This document shows, in pieces, positions 17,322 through 24,832 of a stretch of 64,000 bases of DNA. The position numbers and the translations under genes were made by a program. The stretch is from Dehalococcoidia bacterium (lineage in GTDB: Bacteria; Chloroflexota; Dehalococcoidia; GIF9; AB-539-J10). Numbering within the stretch: position 1 is the first letter of the stretch; each line of letters opens with the position of its first letter. The notes under the pieces were generated by a model that was not told where the DNA came from, searched no databases, and was given only the letters and a program-made list of their open reading frames with translations. The stretch covers positions 50,981 to 114,980 of the forward strand of contig PWUU01000069.1 in NCBI GenBank assembly GCA_003562475.1, read 5' to 3'.

Positions 17322-17597
17322 CTAGTCGATAAAGAGCCCGCTGATCTGTCCCGAGATATCGTCGAGCTCACCCGCCCGGCTGCCCATCACGTACATCTCC
17401 CGCACCATGTGCGGCATGAGCCGGGACGACAGGTCTGATGGCGGGCTCGGCATCCCGAGGAAGGAACTGAACAGAAGCAGGGCTAAGATGTTCTCAAGCT
17501 CCCTGAGCTCGAACTCGATGTACTCAGTGGAGTGAGCTCTTAGCCCGCTTCCGAAATCCCTGATGAACCGCCACAGAGACTTGAGTATCTGGTAACC
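17322..17597 (-). CDS. Small conserved-looking protein between cstA and arsA; start codon unclear
   Basis: An open frame runs from the TGA at 17613-17615 down to the TAG at 17322-17324, giving roughly 88-95 codons. It reads as real protein: an amphipathic start (YQILKSLWRFIRDFGSG), EYIEFELRELENILALLLF, a Pro-rich LGMPSPPSD, and an acidic end (AGELDDISGQISGLFID). No ATG, GTG or TTG occurs before residue about 50, so initiation must use a rare codon (an ATA at 17586-17588 follows AAAAGGGG), or a base has changed. The boundary given is approximate. It fills the gap between cstA (10 bp) and arsA (12 bp), which supports it being a genuine operon member. Confidence 0.6.
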   Translation of the reverse strand, partial: GYQILKSLWRFIRDFGSGLRAHSTEYIEFELRELENILALLLFSSFLGMPSPPSDLSSRLMPHMVREMYVMGSRAGELDDISGQISGLFID

Positions 17598-17607
17598 CCT
17601 TTTGTAT

Positions 17608-19281
17608 CTATTTCATCGGTCCTGCCTTGAGCGCAGAGATGGCCTCAATCAGCAGTATTACGGACAGGACGATCATCACCACCATGAAACCAAGGGTGAG
17701 AGGGCCTACTACGCCCATCATGACAATCACGTACCAGACCATGGCAGAGAACACCGTGATCCACAGGAAGAATGCCGGAATCATCGTGACCCAGCATATC
17801 CTGCCGGCACGCAGGACCCTCGTCGAGAAGATGCAGGAAGCCATGAGCGCTACTGCAGCGAGCATCTGGTTGGCAGCGCCGAAGCCTACCCAGAGCGCCA
17901 CAAAGGTGTCGGTGGTCGCCATGTAGACGCCAATGCCGGCGGCAATCAGGGATGCGATCCACCTCTGCGTGAAGAACTTGTAGGCTCCGCCTGCCTGTCC
18001 CGCCGGGCTCACTACCCGCCCCAGAATGTCCTGCCAGGCGAAGCGCCCAAGTCGAGCAGTTGTGTCGAGCGACGTGAGCGCGAACGCACACACGGTGAGC
18101 GACGCGAACGTCATGCCGAAGTCCATCGCCATGCCGAACGCCTGGTTCGTGCCCATCGCATACGCCTCGCTGAAGTGTGCGATGGCGAGCGGGACCCAGC
18201 CCGCCACACCGACCTGTCCAGCGGTGACTCCGGCAGCCTGAAGGCCAAACACTCCCAGAGACGTGATGACTATCGTGGAGAGGAATCCCTCCATGAGCAT
18301 TCCGCCGTAGCCGATCCTCAAAGCGCTCATCTCGTTGTCGAGCATCTTCGAGGTCGTGCCGGAGCCCACGATAGCGTGGAACCCGGAGAGCGACCCGCAC
18401 GCGATGATGAGCGGCACGGTCGGCCAGAAGGGAGACGGCTGCCCGGCAATCGTGTGGGCCGAGAAGTATGTGAACCCGGGCCAGTTCAAGGGCTGGTTAA
18501 TAATCAGGAAAGCGACACCGCCGACAGCCAGGAAGACGATGAGTATGTACGCGTTCAGGTAGTCACGTGGCTGCAGCAGAATCGTCACCGGCAACGCGGC
18601 CGCGATTAGTATGTACACAAACAGGGCGAGGAGCCAGGCGGTCCGATCCAGGTAGATCGGCAACACCTGTGCCAGGAGAATTCCCCCTATGAGGAGAACG
18701 AGGCCAAGTACGGTCACCGCCACCAGGTTCTGCTTCTTCCAGTAGAGCAGGTATCCTACGAGGACGGCAATAATGATGAAGAAGATGGACGCCGTCGCCA
18801 CAGAAGGAATGCTGATGAACAGCCCCGAGACGACATTCGTGAAGGCTGCGATAATCAGCACCATCGCAATCCACACGAATATGCCGAAGATGACCGAGAC
18901 CCTCGGCTTCATCACCTCGCCGGCGACCCACTGGATCGACCTGCCGTCGTACCGTATGGATGCCACGATGGCCATGAAGTCGTGCACCGCGCCGATGAAG
19001 GCGTTGCCGAACCATACCCATAAGATGGCCGGGACCCACCCCCAGGTGACGCCGACAATGGGGCCGACGATGGGGCCTGCGCCTGCAATCGACGCGAAGT
19101 GGTGGCCGAAAACCACGGGCCATCTGGTTGGCACGTAGTCGACCCCATCATACAGCCTGTGCGCGGGGGTCTTGGCCTTCGCATCCAGTTTCGCCACATT
19201 GGTGGCGACGCGCCTGCCGTACAGGAAGTACACGGCCACGTAGATGAGAAGACCGACTATGATTATCAATGTACTAGTCAA
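17608..19281 (-). CDS. cstA: Carbon starvation protein A (CstA) family transporter
   Basis: CstA-family carriers import peptides or pyruvate across the inner membrane. The 557-residue protein has many hydrophobic segments and the family signatures GRRVATNVAKLDAKAKTPA and FGHHFASIAGAGPIVGP near the N-terminus, and GFHAIVGSGTTSKML in the middle. It is shorter than E. coli CstA (about 700 residues) but similar to many short homologues. The TTG start (19279-19281) is supported by GAAAGGAGGTGA upstream. It heads the cstA/small gene/arsA/membrane-protein run, and a consensus-like promoter lies at 19436-19464, leaving a leader of about 150 nt. Confidence 0.94.
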   Translation of the reverse strand: MTSTLIIIVGLLIYVAVYFLYGRRVATNVAKLDAKAKTPAHRLYDGVDYVPTRWPVVFGHHFASIAGAGPIVGPIVGVTWGWVPAILWVWFGNAFIGAVHDFMAIVASIRYDGRSIQWVAGEVMKPRVSVIFGIFVWIAMVLIIAAFTNVVSGLFISIPSVATASIFFIIIAVLVGYLLYWKKQNLVAVTVLGLVLLIGGILLAQVLPIYLDRTAWLLALFVYILIAAALPVTILLQPRDYLNAYILIVFLAVGGVAFLIINQPLNWPGFTYFSAHTIAGQPSPFWPTVPLIIACGSLSGFHAIVGSGTTSKMLDNEMSALRIGYGGMLMEGFLSTIVITSLGVFGLQAAGVTAGQVGVAGWVPLAIAHFSEAYAMGTNQAFGMAMDFGMTFASLTVCAFALTSLDTTARLGRFAWQDILGRVVSPAGQAGGAYKFFTQRWIASLIAAGIGVYMATTDTFVALWVGFGAANQMLAAVALMASCIFSTRVLRAGRICWVTMIPAFFLWITVFSAMVWYVIVMMGVVGPLTLGFMVVMIVLSVILLIEAISALKAGPMK

Positions 19282-19326
19282 CTGCTCTCACCTCCTTTCG
19301 AAAAAGATGAAGCTGGGGAAGCTGTG

Positions 19327-19346
19327 AAGAGAGACGCCTGGACATC
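19327..19346. repeat. Imperfect direct repeat, copy 1 (in the cstA leader)
   Basis: The 20 bases AAGAGAGACGCCTGGACATC match 19506-19525 (AAGAGTGACGCCTGGTTATC) at 17 of 20 positions. The two copies sit on either side of the cstA promoter, 179 bp apart, which is compatible with operator sites bound by one looped regulator. Chance similarity cannot be excluded. Confidence 0.4.
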
Positions 19347-19435
19347 GACACTACTACATAGGCCTCACCTCCGCATGTCCGTTCCGTTTCGAAAATGCTC
19401 TTCTGTATCGCGACACGATGTATAGCGGTGTTCAC

Positions 19436-19464
19436 ATACTAGAGCGACCGCGTGTGTTTGTCAA
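19436..19464 (-). promoter_or_regulatory. cstA promoter
   Basis: On the minus strand TTGACA (19464-19459) and TAGTAT (19441-19436) are separated by exactly 17 bp. The -35 is a perfect consensus. The start would be near 19429, leaving about 148 nt before the TTG start codon of cstA, long enough for post-transcriptional control. Confidence 0.65.
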
Positions 19465-19505
19465 TAGGTTCCGCTCCAATCTGGCGGGCAACACAAGAGA
19501 TGATC

Positions 19506-19525
19506 AAGAGTGACGCCTGGTTATC
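19506..19525. repeat. Imperfect direct repeat, copy 2 (upstream of the cstA promoter)
   Basis: This is the second copy of the 20-base element also found at 19327-19346, differing at three positions. It lies 42 bp upstream of the cstA -35 and about 130 bp before the glycerate kinase start, so it could serve either direction. Confidence 0.4.
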
Positions 19526-19653
19526 ACCCCGCCGCGCTGCACCATGGAGAGGCAGGTGCTATACTTGCCACGGCCTGTTTCGAGACGATGGTTGTGGCGG
19601 TCCAGTCCTACCGAGAAACAGCGTCCCTGTCTGAGGAATTGTGAGTCCCGGGC

Positions 19654-21039
19654 ATGCAGGAAGGCGGCGATAGCGAGAAGCTTCTTTCCCTCTTCCGGGA
19701 TGTCGTCCTGCCCCTCGCCGACGCGTACACCGCCACCAAGTCTGCATTTCGATGGTCCGCAGAGGATTCTTCCCTCCTGGTCAAGAGTGACAGGAGGATT
19801 CCCACCGACAGCTTCTCGCGTGTCTACCTGGTCGGCGCCGGCAAGGCAGGGGTTCCAATGGCACGCGCAGTGGTCGACACGCTGCAGGAGGATAGTCGGC
19901 TCTGGTCCAGGTTCGCCGGCGGCACCGTCAACGTCTACCGCGACCAGGCAAGCGCCACGATACCCGGCGTGAAGCTATTCGCTGCAGATCACCCCAACCC
20001 GAACCAGGCCAGCGTTGATGGCGCACACGCGGCGATGGAGTTGCTCTCATCCACCTCGGCGGGCGATCTCGTCATCGCGGTTATCTCCGGCGGGGGATCC
20101 TCGCTGCTGACGTTGCCCGGCGAGGGCATCTGCCTCGATGACTTTCGCGCGGCCAACCGCGTGCTGGTCACGGGTGGCGCCACCATCCAGGAGATCAATA
20201 CGGTGCGGAAGCACCTGTCCCGGGTGAAAGGAGGGCGGCTCAGGCTTGCTGCTCCCGAGGCGATCTTCGTCACGCTTGTTCTGTCGGATGTCATCGGAGA
20301 CGACCTGTCGAGCATCGCCTCCGGCCCCACTGTGCCGGATCCCACAACATGCGCTGACGCCATTCAAGTCCTCGAGCGTCACGGGCTATGGGAACGGCTG
20401 CCTGAAGCTTGCCAGTCATATCTGCTAAGAGGGGACCCTGGCGAGGCCGAGAGGGCCGGTCTCTGGCGCAACCGCCTTGCCTCCCGGACGCACAATGTGA
20501 TTGTCGCATCGAATGCCGTCGTCCTCCGGACGCTCTACCGTCTGCTCTCCTCTCCGGAGCACTCCACGCTGGCGGCCCGCCTCCACATCGAGGAGTCGCC
20601 GGTCCTCGGGCCGGTCGAGGAAGCAGTGGCGCACCACTATGCACGCGCTGCAGGGCTTTCAGATACTGCCGGAACCGGCACCCTGATGCTGTGCGGCGGA
20701 GAGCCCACCGTCTCTGTCCCTCCAGGCGCACAGGGTACGGGAGGAAGGATGCTGCACTATGCACTCCTCGCCGCCACAAAGATAGCCGGACGCGATTGGA
20801 CGGTACTGGCATCGGGCACAGACGGCATTGACGGCAACTCGCCGGCGGCAGGGGCTGTCGTTGATGGCGGAACGCTTCAGCTGGCTTACGAACACGACCT
20901 CCATCCGGATCGCTTCCTGGAGTCTTTCGACTCCTACCGTTTCTTCAGGGAGCTGGAGGAACGTACCGGCAAGGCGTTCCTGAACGTTACCGGTCCTACG
21001 GGCACCAACGTAAATGATATAATGCTCTGGCTTTTGTAA
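19654..21039 (+). CDS. Glycerate 2-kinase (MOFRL family)
   Basis: The enzyme phosphorylates D-glycerate to 2-phosphoglycerate with ATP, feeding it into lower glycolysis. The 461-residue protein has the N-terminal DUF4147 domain (VYLVGAGKAGVPMARAVVD, then VISGGGSSLLTLP and VRKHLSRVKGGRL) and a C-terminal MOFRL domain (LASGTDGIDGNSPAAGAVVDG). It matches GckA/TtuD-type kinases rather than GlxK or GlyK. It is 28 bp upstream of the UxaA small subunit gene on the same strand, suggesting joint work on hydroxyacids. A 2-hydroxyacid dehydrogenase that could supply D-glycerate is encoded at 60.8 kb. Confidence 0.92.
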   Translation: MQEGGDSEKLLSLFRDVVLPLADAYTATKSAFRWSAEDSSLLVKSDRRIPTDSFSRVYLVGAGKAGVPMARAVVDTLQEDSRLWSRFAGGTVNVYRDQASATIPGVKLFAADHPNPNQASVDGAHAAMELLSSTSAGDLVIAVISGGGSSLLTLPGEGICLDDFRAANRVLVTGGATIQEINTVRKHLSRVKGGRLRLAAPEAIFVTLVLSDVIGDDLSSIASGPTVPDPTTCADAIQVLERHGLWERLPEACQSYLLRGDPGEAERAGLWRNRLASRTHNVIVASNAVVLRTLYRLLSSPEHSTLAARLHIEESPVLGPVEEAVAHHYARAAGLSDTAGTGTLMLCGGEPTVSVPPGAQGTGGRMLHYALLAATKIAGRDWTVLASGTDGIDGNSPAAGAVVDGGTLQLAYEHDLHPDRFLESFDSYRFFRELEERTGKAFLNVTGPTGTNVNDIMLWLL

Positions 21040-21067
21040 CACGAAACACGTACTGGAAAGGAGCCAC

Positions 21068-21373
21068 ATGGAGAGGAAGGCTATCGTATTGAACAGCAGG
21101 GATAACGTGGCCACCGCACTCATCGATCTGTGTGCCGGTGACACTGTTGAGTTCGAGGTCGACAAGAAACCAATCTCGGTCAAACTGGCGAACCCTATCC
21201 AGTTTGGTCACAAGTTCAGCCTGGTTGACATCAAGACGGGCTCGCCGATTCTGAAGTACGGCGAGGTCATCGGTGAGGCAACGAAGGACATCAAGACCGG
21301 AGAGCATGTACATGTTCACAATGTCGCCAGCACGAGAGGTCGTGGCGACGTCACCGCAGGAGCCACCAGGTGA
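21068..21373 (+). CDS. UxaA-family dehydratase small subunit (SAF domain)
   Basis: This 101-residue protein corresponds to the N-terminal SAF domain of altronate dehydratase, here as a separate subunit. The conserved segment ANPIQFGHKFSLVDIKTG and a following GEVIGEATKDIKTGEHVHVHN are typical. A strong RBS (GGAAAGGAG) precedes ATG 21068. Its stop overlaps the GTG start of the large subunit by four bases (GTGA), so the two should be made in equal amounts. Split UxaA proteins include altronate/galactarate-type dehydratases and (R)-sulfolactate sulfo-lyase (SuyA). Confidence 0.88.
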   Translation: MERKAIVLNSRDNVATALIDLCAGDTVEFEVDKKPISVKLANPIQFGHKFSLVDIKTGSPILKYGEVIGEATKDIKTGEHVHVHNVASTRGRGDVTAGATR

Positions 21374-22524
21374 GTTTCTGGGGCTACCCGCGGCCTGACG
21401 GCTCAGTTGGCGTGCGAAACCACGTGGCCATTGTGCCGACGGTCGTCTGCGCAACCGCAACCGCCCGACAGGTGAGCGACAACGTGAAGGGTTCCGTCCC
21501 ATTTGTCCACCAGCAGGGCTGTGCTCTGGCTCCCTACGACCTGGAGATGGTGAACAGGACGCTGACGAACCTGGCGCTGAACCCGAATATCGCGTCGGTC
21601 GTTCTCATAAGCCTCGGGTGCGACCCGATCGACATAGACGGCATCGCCGAGAACCTTGCCGGGGCCGGAAAGCCCGTCGAGAAGTTCGTCATCCAGGAAG
21701 TTGGCGGAACGATTGCCACAACAGAGAAGGCGACCCGCGTCGCGCGCCAGCTGGTGAGTGATGCCTCCCGGATGAACCGCGAACAGTTCGACGAGTCGAA
21801 GCTCATGTTCGGCGCCGAATGCGGCGGATCCGACACGACCTCCGGTCTCGGGGCGAACCCCGCTATAGGCGTCGCTTTCGATATCCTGGTGCGGAAAGGA
21901 GGCCGGGCGGTGTTCAGCGAGACCACCGAGTTCATCGGCGCCGAGCACCTGCTCGCGCAGCGGGCAGTGACGCCGGATGTGGGACGGCAGATTATCAGCC
22001 TGGTGCGGCGCTACGAGGAGCGCTTCCTCGAAAAGGGCGTGGACATGCGTGGCACGAACCCTACCAAGGGCAACATCGTGGGCGGACTCACCACCATCGA
22101 AGAGAAATCCCTCGGGGCCATATCCAAGGGCGGGAGCGAGCCCATCCAGGAGATCTACGAGTATGGAGAGCGGCCGAAGAAAGGTGGTCTCTCGATCGTC
22201 GATGGCCCGGGGTTTGACGGGCCGTCGCTCACCGCCCTGGCAGCCGCAGGAGCGACCATTATGTTCTTCTCCACCGGGCGAGGCACTCCTCTTGGCTCCC
22301 CTTTCGTTCCGGTTATCAAGGTAACCGCGAACGGGTGCAGCTACGAGAAGATGAAGGACAACATCGATTTCTATGTCAACCTGGCCGACAAGGAGCACAT
22401 CGGCGACATAGGGGCCGCCCTCTACGCCGAGGCCCTGCAGGTGGCCTCGGGCAAACTGACGAAGGCGGAAATACTCGGTCAGGATAGAGACAATGGTCTC
22501 TTCCTGATCGGTCCGCTCGCATAG
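21370..22524 (+). CDS. UxaA-family dehydratase/lyase large subunit
   Basis: The 384-residue protein matches the catalytic C-terminal part of altronate dehydratase and the SuyB subunit of sulfolactate lyase. It has GYPRPDGSVGVRNHVAIVPTV at the start (shown in part), FGAECGGSDTTSGLGANPA in the middle and FSTGRGTPLGSPFVPVIKVT near the end. These enzymes use iron or a metal to eliminate water or sulfite from 2-hydroxyacids. The GTG start overlaps the small subunit stop. LarA follows after 24 bp. The substrate is not determined by sequence; the split arrangement resembles SuyAB and the neighbours point to small hydroxyacids. Confidence 0.9.
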   Translation: MSFWGYPRPDGSVGVRNHVAIVPTVVCATATARQVSDNVKGSVPFVHQQGCALAPYDLEMVNRTLTNLALNPNIASVVLISLGCDPIDIDGIAENLAGAGKPVEKFVIQEVGGTIATTEKATRVARQLVSDASRMNREQFDESKLMFGAECGGSDTTSGLGANPAIGVAFDILVRKGGRAVFSETTEFIGAEHLLAQRAVTPDVGRQIISLVRRYEERFLEKGVDMRGTNPTKGNIVGGLTTIEEKSLGAISKGGSEPIQEIYEYGERPKKGGLSIVDGPGFDGPSLTALAAAGATIMFFSTGRGTPLGSPFVPVIKVTANGCSYEKMKDNIDFYVNLADKEHIGDIGAALYAEALQVASGKLTKAEILGQDRDNGLFLIGPLA

Positions 22525-22548
22525 CAGCATGTAGCAACAGGAGGAAAC

Positions 22549-23799
22549 ATGAGCACTACGAACAAAGTAACCCTACCCATACTTGCGTGGTACGGTGACA
22601 CCGAGTTCGAGATCGACTTCCCGGAGTCCTGGGAGGTGACAGTCTGCAGGCATCGGGGAGACGGAACTCCTGCCCTCGATGACGCAGGCTTCCGCAAGGC
22701 ATTCGCCAACCCGATTGGCGCCCCTCCCATTCGCGAAGGTGCGAAGGGTAAGAAAGAGGTGTGCATCCTCTTCGACGATATGTCGCGGGCTACTCCGAGT
22801 GCCGACATCATTCCTTACGTGCTCGAAGAGCTTGCATCAGCAGGCATCAAGGACAATCAGGTCCGCTTCGTTGCCGCCATAGGTGCCCACGGATCCATGA
22901 ACGGGATTGACTTCACAAAGAAGCTGGGCAAGGACGTCATGGCGCGCTTCCCGGTCTACAACCACAACCCCTACGAGAACTGCACCTCAGTCGGTCCGAG
23001 CCCGCAGGGAATCCCGATGCAGTTCAACGCCGAGGTGATGCGCTGCGACTACAAGATCGGCATCGGCTCGATTGTCCCTCACCCGTTCAGCGGATTCGGC
23101 GGCGGCAGCAAGATCGTCCTTCCGGGGGTCGCGTCGATCACGACCATCGACCTGAATCACACGAGGCTGTTTCCTCACCCGACGGCCGGTGTCGGCAAGT
23201 TCGAGGGCAACGTACTCAAGGAGGACATGAACGACGCGGCACGCATGGCCGGGCTCGATGTGAAGGTGGACTGCATCTACAATCTCAACCGTCAGGTCAC
23301 GCATCTCTTCGTGGGTGACGTGGTAGAAGAGCACATCGAGGGCGTGAAGATTGCGCGAGAGTACTGGGCAACCGACTCGGGCGAGGATTTCGATATTGTC
23401 GTGGCCAACTGCTTCTCCAAGGCAAACGAGATGCTTCTGGCCCCGGCATACACAGCCCCATTGCTCAAGAAGAGCGGCGGCGACATGGTGCTCCTCGTGG
23501 TGACTCCCGAGGGTCAGATCAACCACTACTGGAGCAGGAGCTTCGGCAAGAACCTCGGAGGCCGTGCCTTCCGGCCCAAGACCGACCTCCCGGTCAACAC
23601 GAGGCGTCTCACGGTGATGCAGCCCTACCCCGACCTGGTGGGAGCTGATTGGCTCGCGCCATACGAGCGGGTTAACTTCACCCGCACGTGGCCCGAGACT
23701 CTGGAGCTACTTACGGCCGAGTATGGCACAAAGGCGAAGGTTGCCCTGGTGCCCGACGGCACGGCCCAGTACTTCCCGTCCCTCGTAGCAGTCTGCTAG
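22549..23799 (+). CDS. larA: LarA-family nickel-pincer 2-hydroxyacid racemase/epimerase
   Basis: LarA enzymes carry a nickel-pincer nucleotide cofactor and racemise or epimerise 2-hydroxyacids by hydride transfer. The key residues are conserved with the same spacing as in the Lactiplantibacillus enzyme: His114 (GAHGSM), His178 (VPHPFSGFGGGSK), Lys188, which would bind the pincer, and His204 (DLNH). The 416-residue length is normal. The cofactor makers larB, larC and larE are not in this window and would have to be elsewhere. It is co-directional with the UxaA pair (24 bp), implying it converts one enantiomer to the form the lyase accepts. Lactate need not be the substrate. Confidence 0.9.
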   Translation: MSTTNKVTLPILAWYGDTEFEIDFPESWEVTVCRHRGDGTPALDDAGFRKAFANPIGAPPIREGAKGKKEVCILFDDMSRATPSADIIPYVLEELASAGIKDNQVRFVAAIGAHGSMNGIDFTKKLGKDVMARFPVYNHNPYENCTSVGPSPQGIPMQFNAEVMRCDYKIGIGSIVPHPFSGFGGGSKIVLPGVASITTIDLNHTRLFPHPTAGVGKFEGNVLKEDMNDAARMAGLDVKVDCIYNLNRQVTHLFVGDVVEEHIEGVKIAREYWATDSGEDFDIVVANCFSKANEMLLAPAYTAPLLKKSGGDMVLLVVTPEGQINHYWSRSFGKNLGGRAFRPKTDLPVNTRRLTVMQPYPDLVGADWLAPYERVNFTRTWPETLELLTAEYGTKAKVALVPDGTAQYFPSLVAVC

Positions 23800-23814
23800 C
23801 GGGTGTTCAGGTGC

Positions 23815-23843
23815 CCCACGGACGCCCGTTGGGCGTCCGTGGG
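23815..23843. terminator. Strong hairpin after larA
   Basis: CCCACGGACGCCC (23815-23827) and GGGCGTCCGTGGG (23831-23843) form a perfect 13-bp stem with a GTT loop, beginning 15 bp after the larA stop. No U-tract follows. It most likely ends or processes the glycerate kinase-UxaA-LarA transcript. Confidence 0.65.
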
Positions 23844-23918
23844 CCCATCTCGTCCTGCAGGAACCAGCGGCACAACAACGTGGCGCTTCGTGCGGTGTCT
23901 CCGTATTCCGTGCAGGTC

Positions 23919-23927
23919 TGGTACAAT
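23919..23927 (+). promoter_or_regulatory. Extended -10 upstream of the hydratase-iorAB unit
   Basis: The site reads TG-G-TACAAT, 50 bp before ATG 23978, with no clear -35. Together with the strong hairpin at 23815-23843 it marks the boundary between two transcription units. Confidence 0.5.
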
Positions 23928-23977
23928 AGCGCCGTCTTCAGACAGGCGTTGCAGAAGGCGCCACGCAAGGAGGGGAT

Positions 23978-24766
23978 ATGTCGCTTAGTAAAGAGCAGAT
24001 CGTGCAGGTGTCCGGCGAACTCATCGAGGCCGAGAGAACGTGTACCCCTATCGTGGCGCTCACCGAACGATTCCCGGACGTCTCCTACGAAGACGCATAC
24101 GCCATTCAACTCAAGACCTTCGACACACTGGTAAGGAGCGGCGCCGTTATCGTCGGCAAGAAGATCGGGCTGACCAGCAAGGCGATGCAGGAGCAGTTTG
24201 GCATTCACGAACCGGACTACGGCATGATAGCCGACAGGATGGTGGTCCGCGAAGGATCTCCGATCCCGATGAGCAGCCTTATCCTGCCCAGGATTGAGCC
24301 TGAGATAGCGTTCCTGCTCAGAGACGATCTCAAGGGTCCCGGTATCAATGTGGCGAACGTAATAGAGGCCACCGAGGGCGTTTTGCCTGCATTTGAGGTC
24401 ATAGACAGCCGCTACAGGGACTGGAAGATCACCGTTAAGGATTCCATCTCGGACAATGCCTCTGCCGGCCTCATGATTCTGGGGGGCAAGCTGACGCCCA
24501 TCAGGGACCTCGATCTTCGCTGCATTGGCCTGGTGCTCGAGAAGAACGGGGCCGTTGTGAGTACCGCGGCGGGTGCGGCGGTACTCGGCAATCCTGCTCA
24601 ATCGGTTGCCTGGCTGGCAAACAAGCTGACCGAGTACGGTATCACACTCAAGAAAGGCGAGTTTGTTATGTCGGGCAGTTTCGTTCAGGCGGTCGCCGTG
24701 GAGGCCGGATCGCACTTCAGGGCGACGTTCGATCGACTGGGCTCAGTGTCAGTCCGCTTTGAATAA
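23978..24766 (+). CDS. 2-keto-4-pentenoate hydratase/oxalocrotonate decarboxylase family protein
   Basis: The 262-residue protein belongs to the fumarylacetoacetate hydrolase-like fold shared by MhpD, DmpE and the 4-oxalocrotonate decarboxylases. It has GKKIGLTSKAMQEQFGI near residue 60, the metal-binding IEPEIAFLL near residue 106, and the C-terminal GNPAQSVAWLANKL and SGSFVQAV. These enzymes hydrate or decarboxylate 2-oxo-4-enoic acids with Mg or Mn, typically late in aromatic meta-cleavage. No ring-cleavage dioxygenase is present here, so an anaerobic 2-oxoacid role alongside the following iorAB is possible. The RBS is AAGGAGG. Confidence 0.88.
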   Translation: MSLSKEQIVQVSGELIEAERTCTPIVALTERFPDVSYEDAYAIQLKTFDTLVRSGAVIVGKKIGLTSKAMQEQFGIHEPDYGMIADRMVVREGSPIPMSSLILPRIEPEIAFLLRDDLKGPGINVANVIEATEGVLPAFEVIDSRYRDWKITVKDSISDNASAGLMILGGKLTPIRDLDLRCIGLVLEKNGAVVSTAAGAAVLGNPAQSVAWLANKLTEYGITLKKGEFVMSGSFVQAVAVEAGSHFRATFDRLGSVSVRFE

Positions 24767-24832
24767 CAATGACGCGTGTGTGCTCCAGCTCACCGCAGGC
24801 AAGCTGATCACGCAAGGAAATAGGGGGAAAAC

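Larger units (their letters stand above)
19282..19653. other. Divergent intergenic region between cstA and glycerate kinase
   Basis: No convincing gene is present in these 372 bases. They hold the cstA RBS and a leader of about 150 nt, the cstA promoter, an imperfect direct repeat, and a possible weak plus-strand -10 (TATACT at 19560-19565) for the glycerate kinase gene. No riboswitch family was recognised. Confidence 0.6.

Noticed and set aside
17602..18609. Plus-strand frame rich in His, Arg and Glu opposite cstA
   Set aside because: Composition is that expected from the reverse complement of membrane-protein codons; cstA on the minus strand is clear.
21403..22530. 375-codon minus-strand frame opposite the UxaA large subunit
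   Set aside because: Antisense shadow; the plus strand encodes conserved UxaA motifs over the same span.
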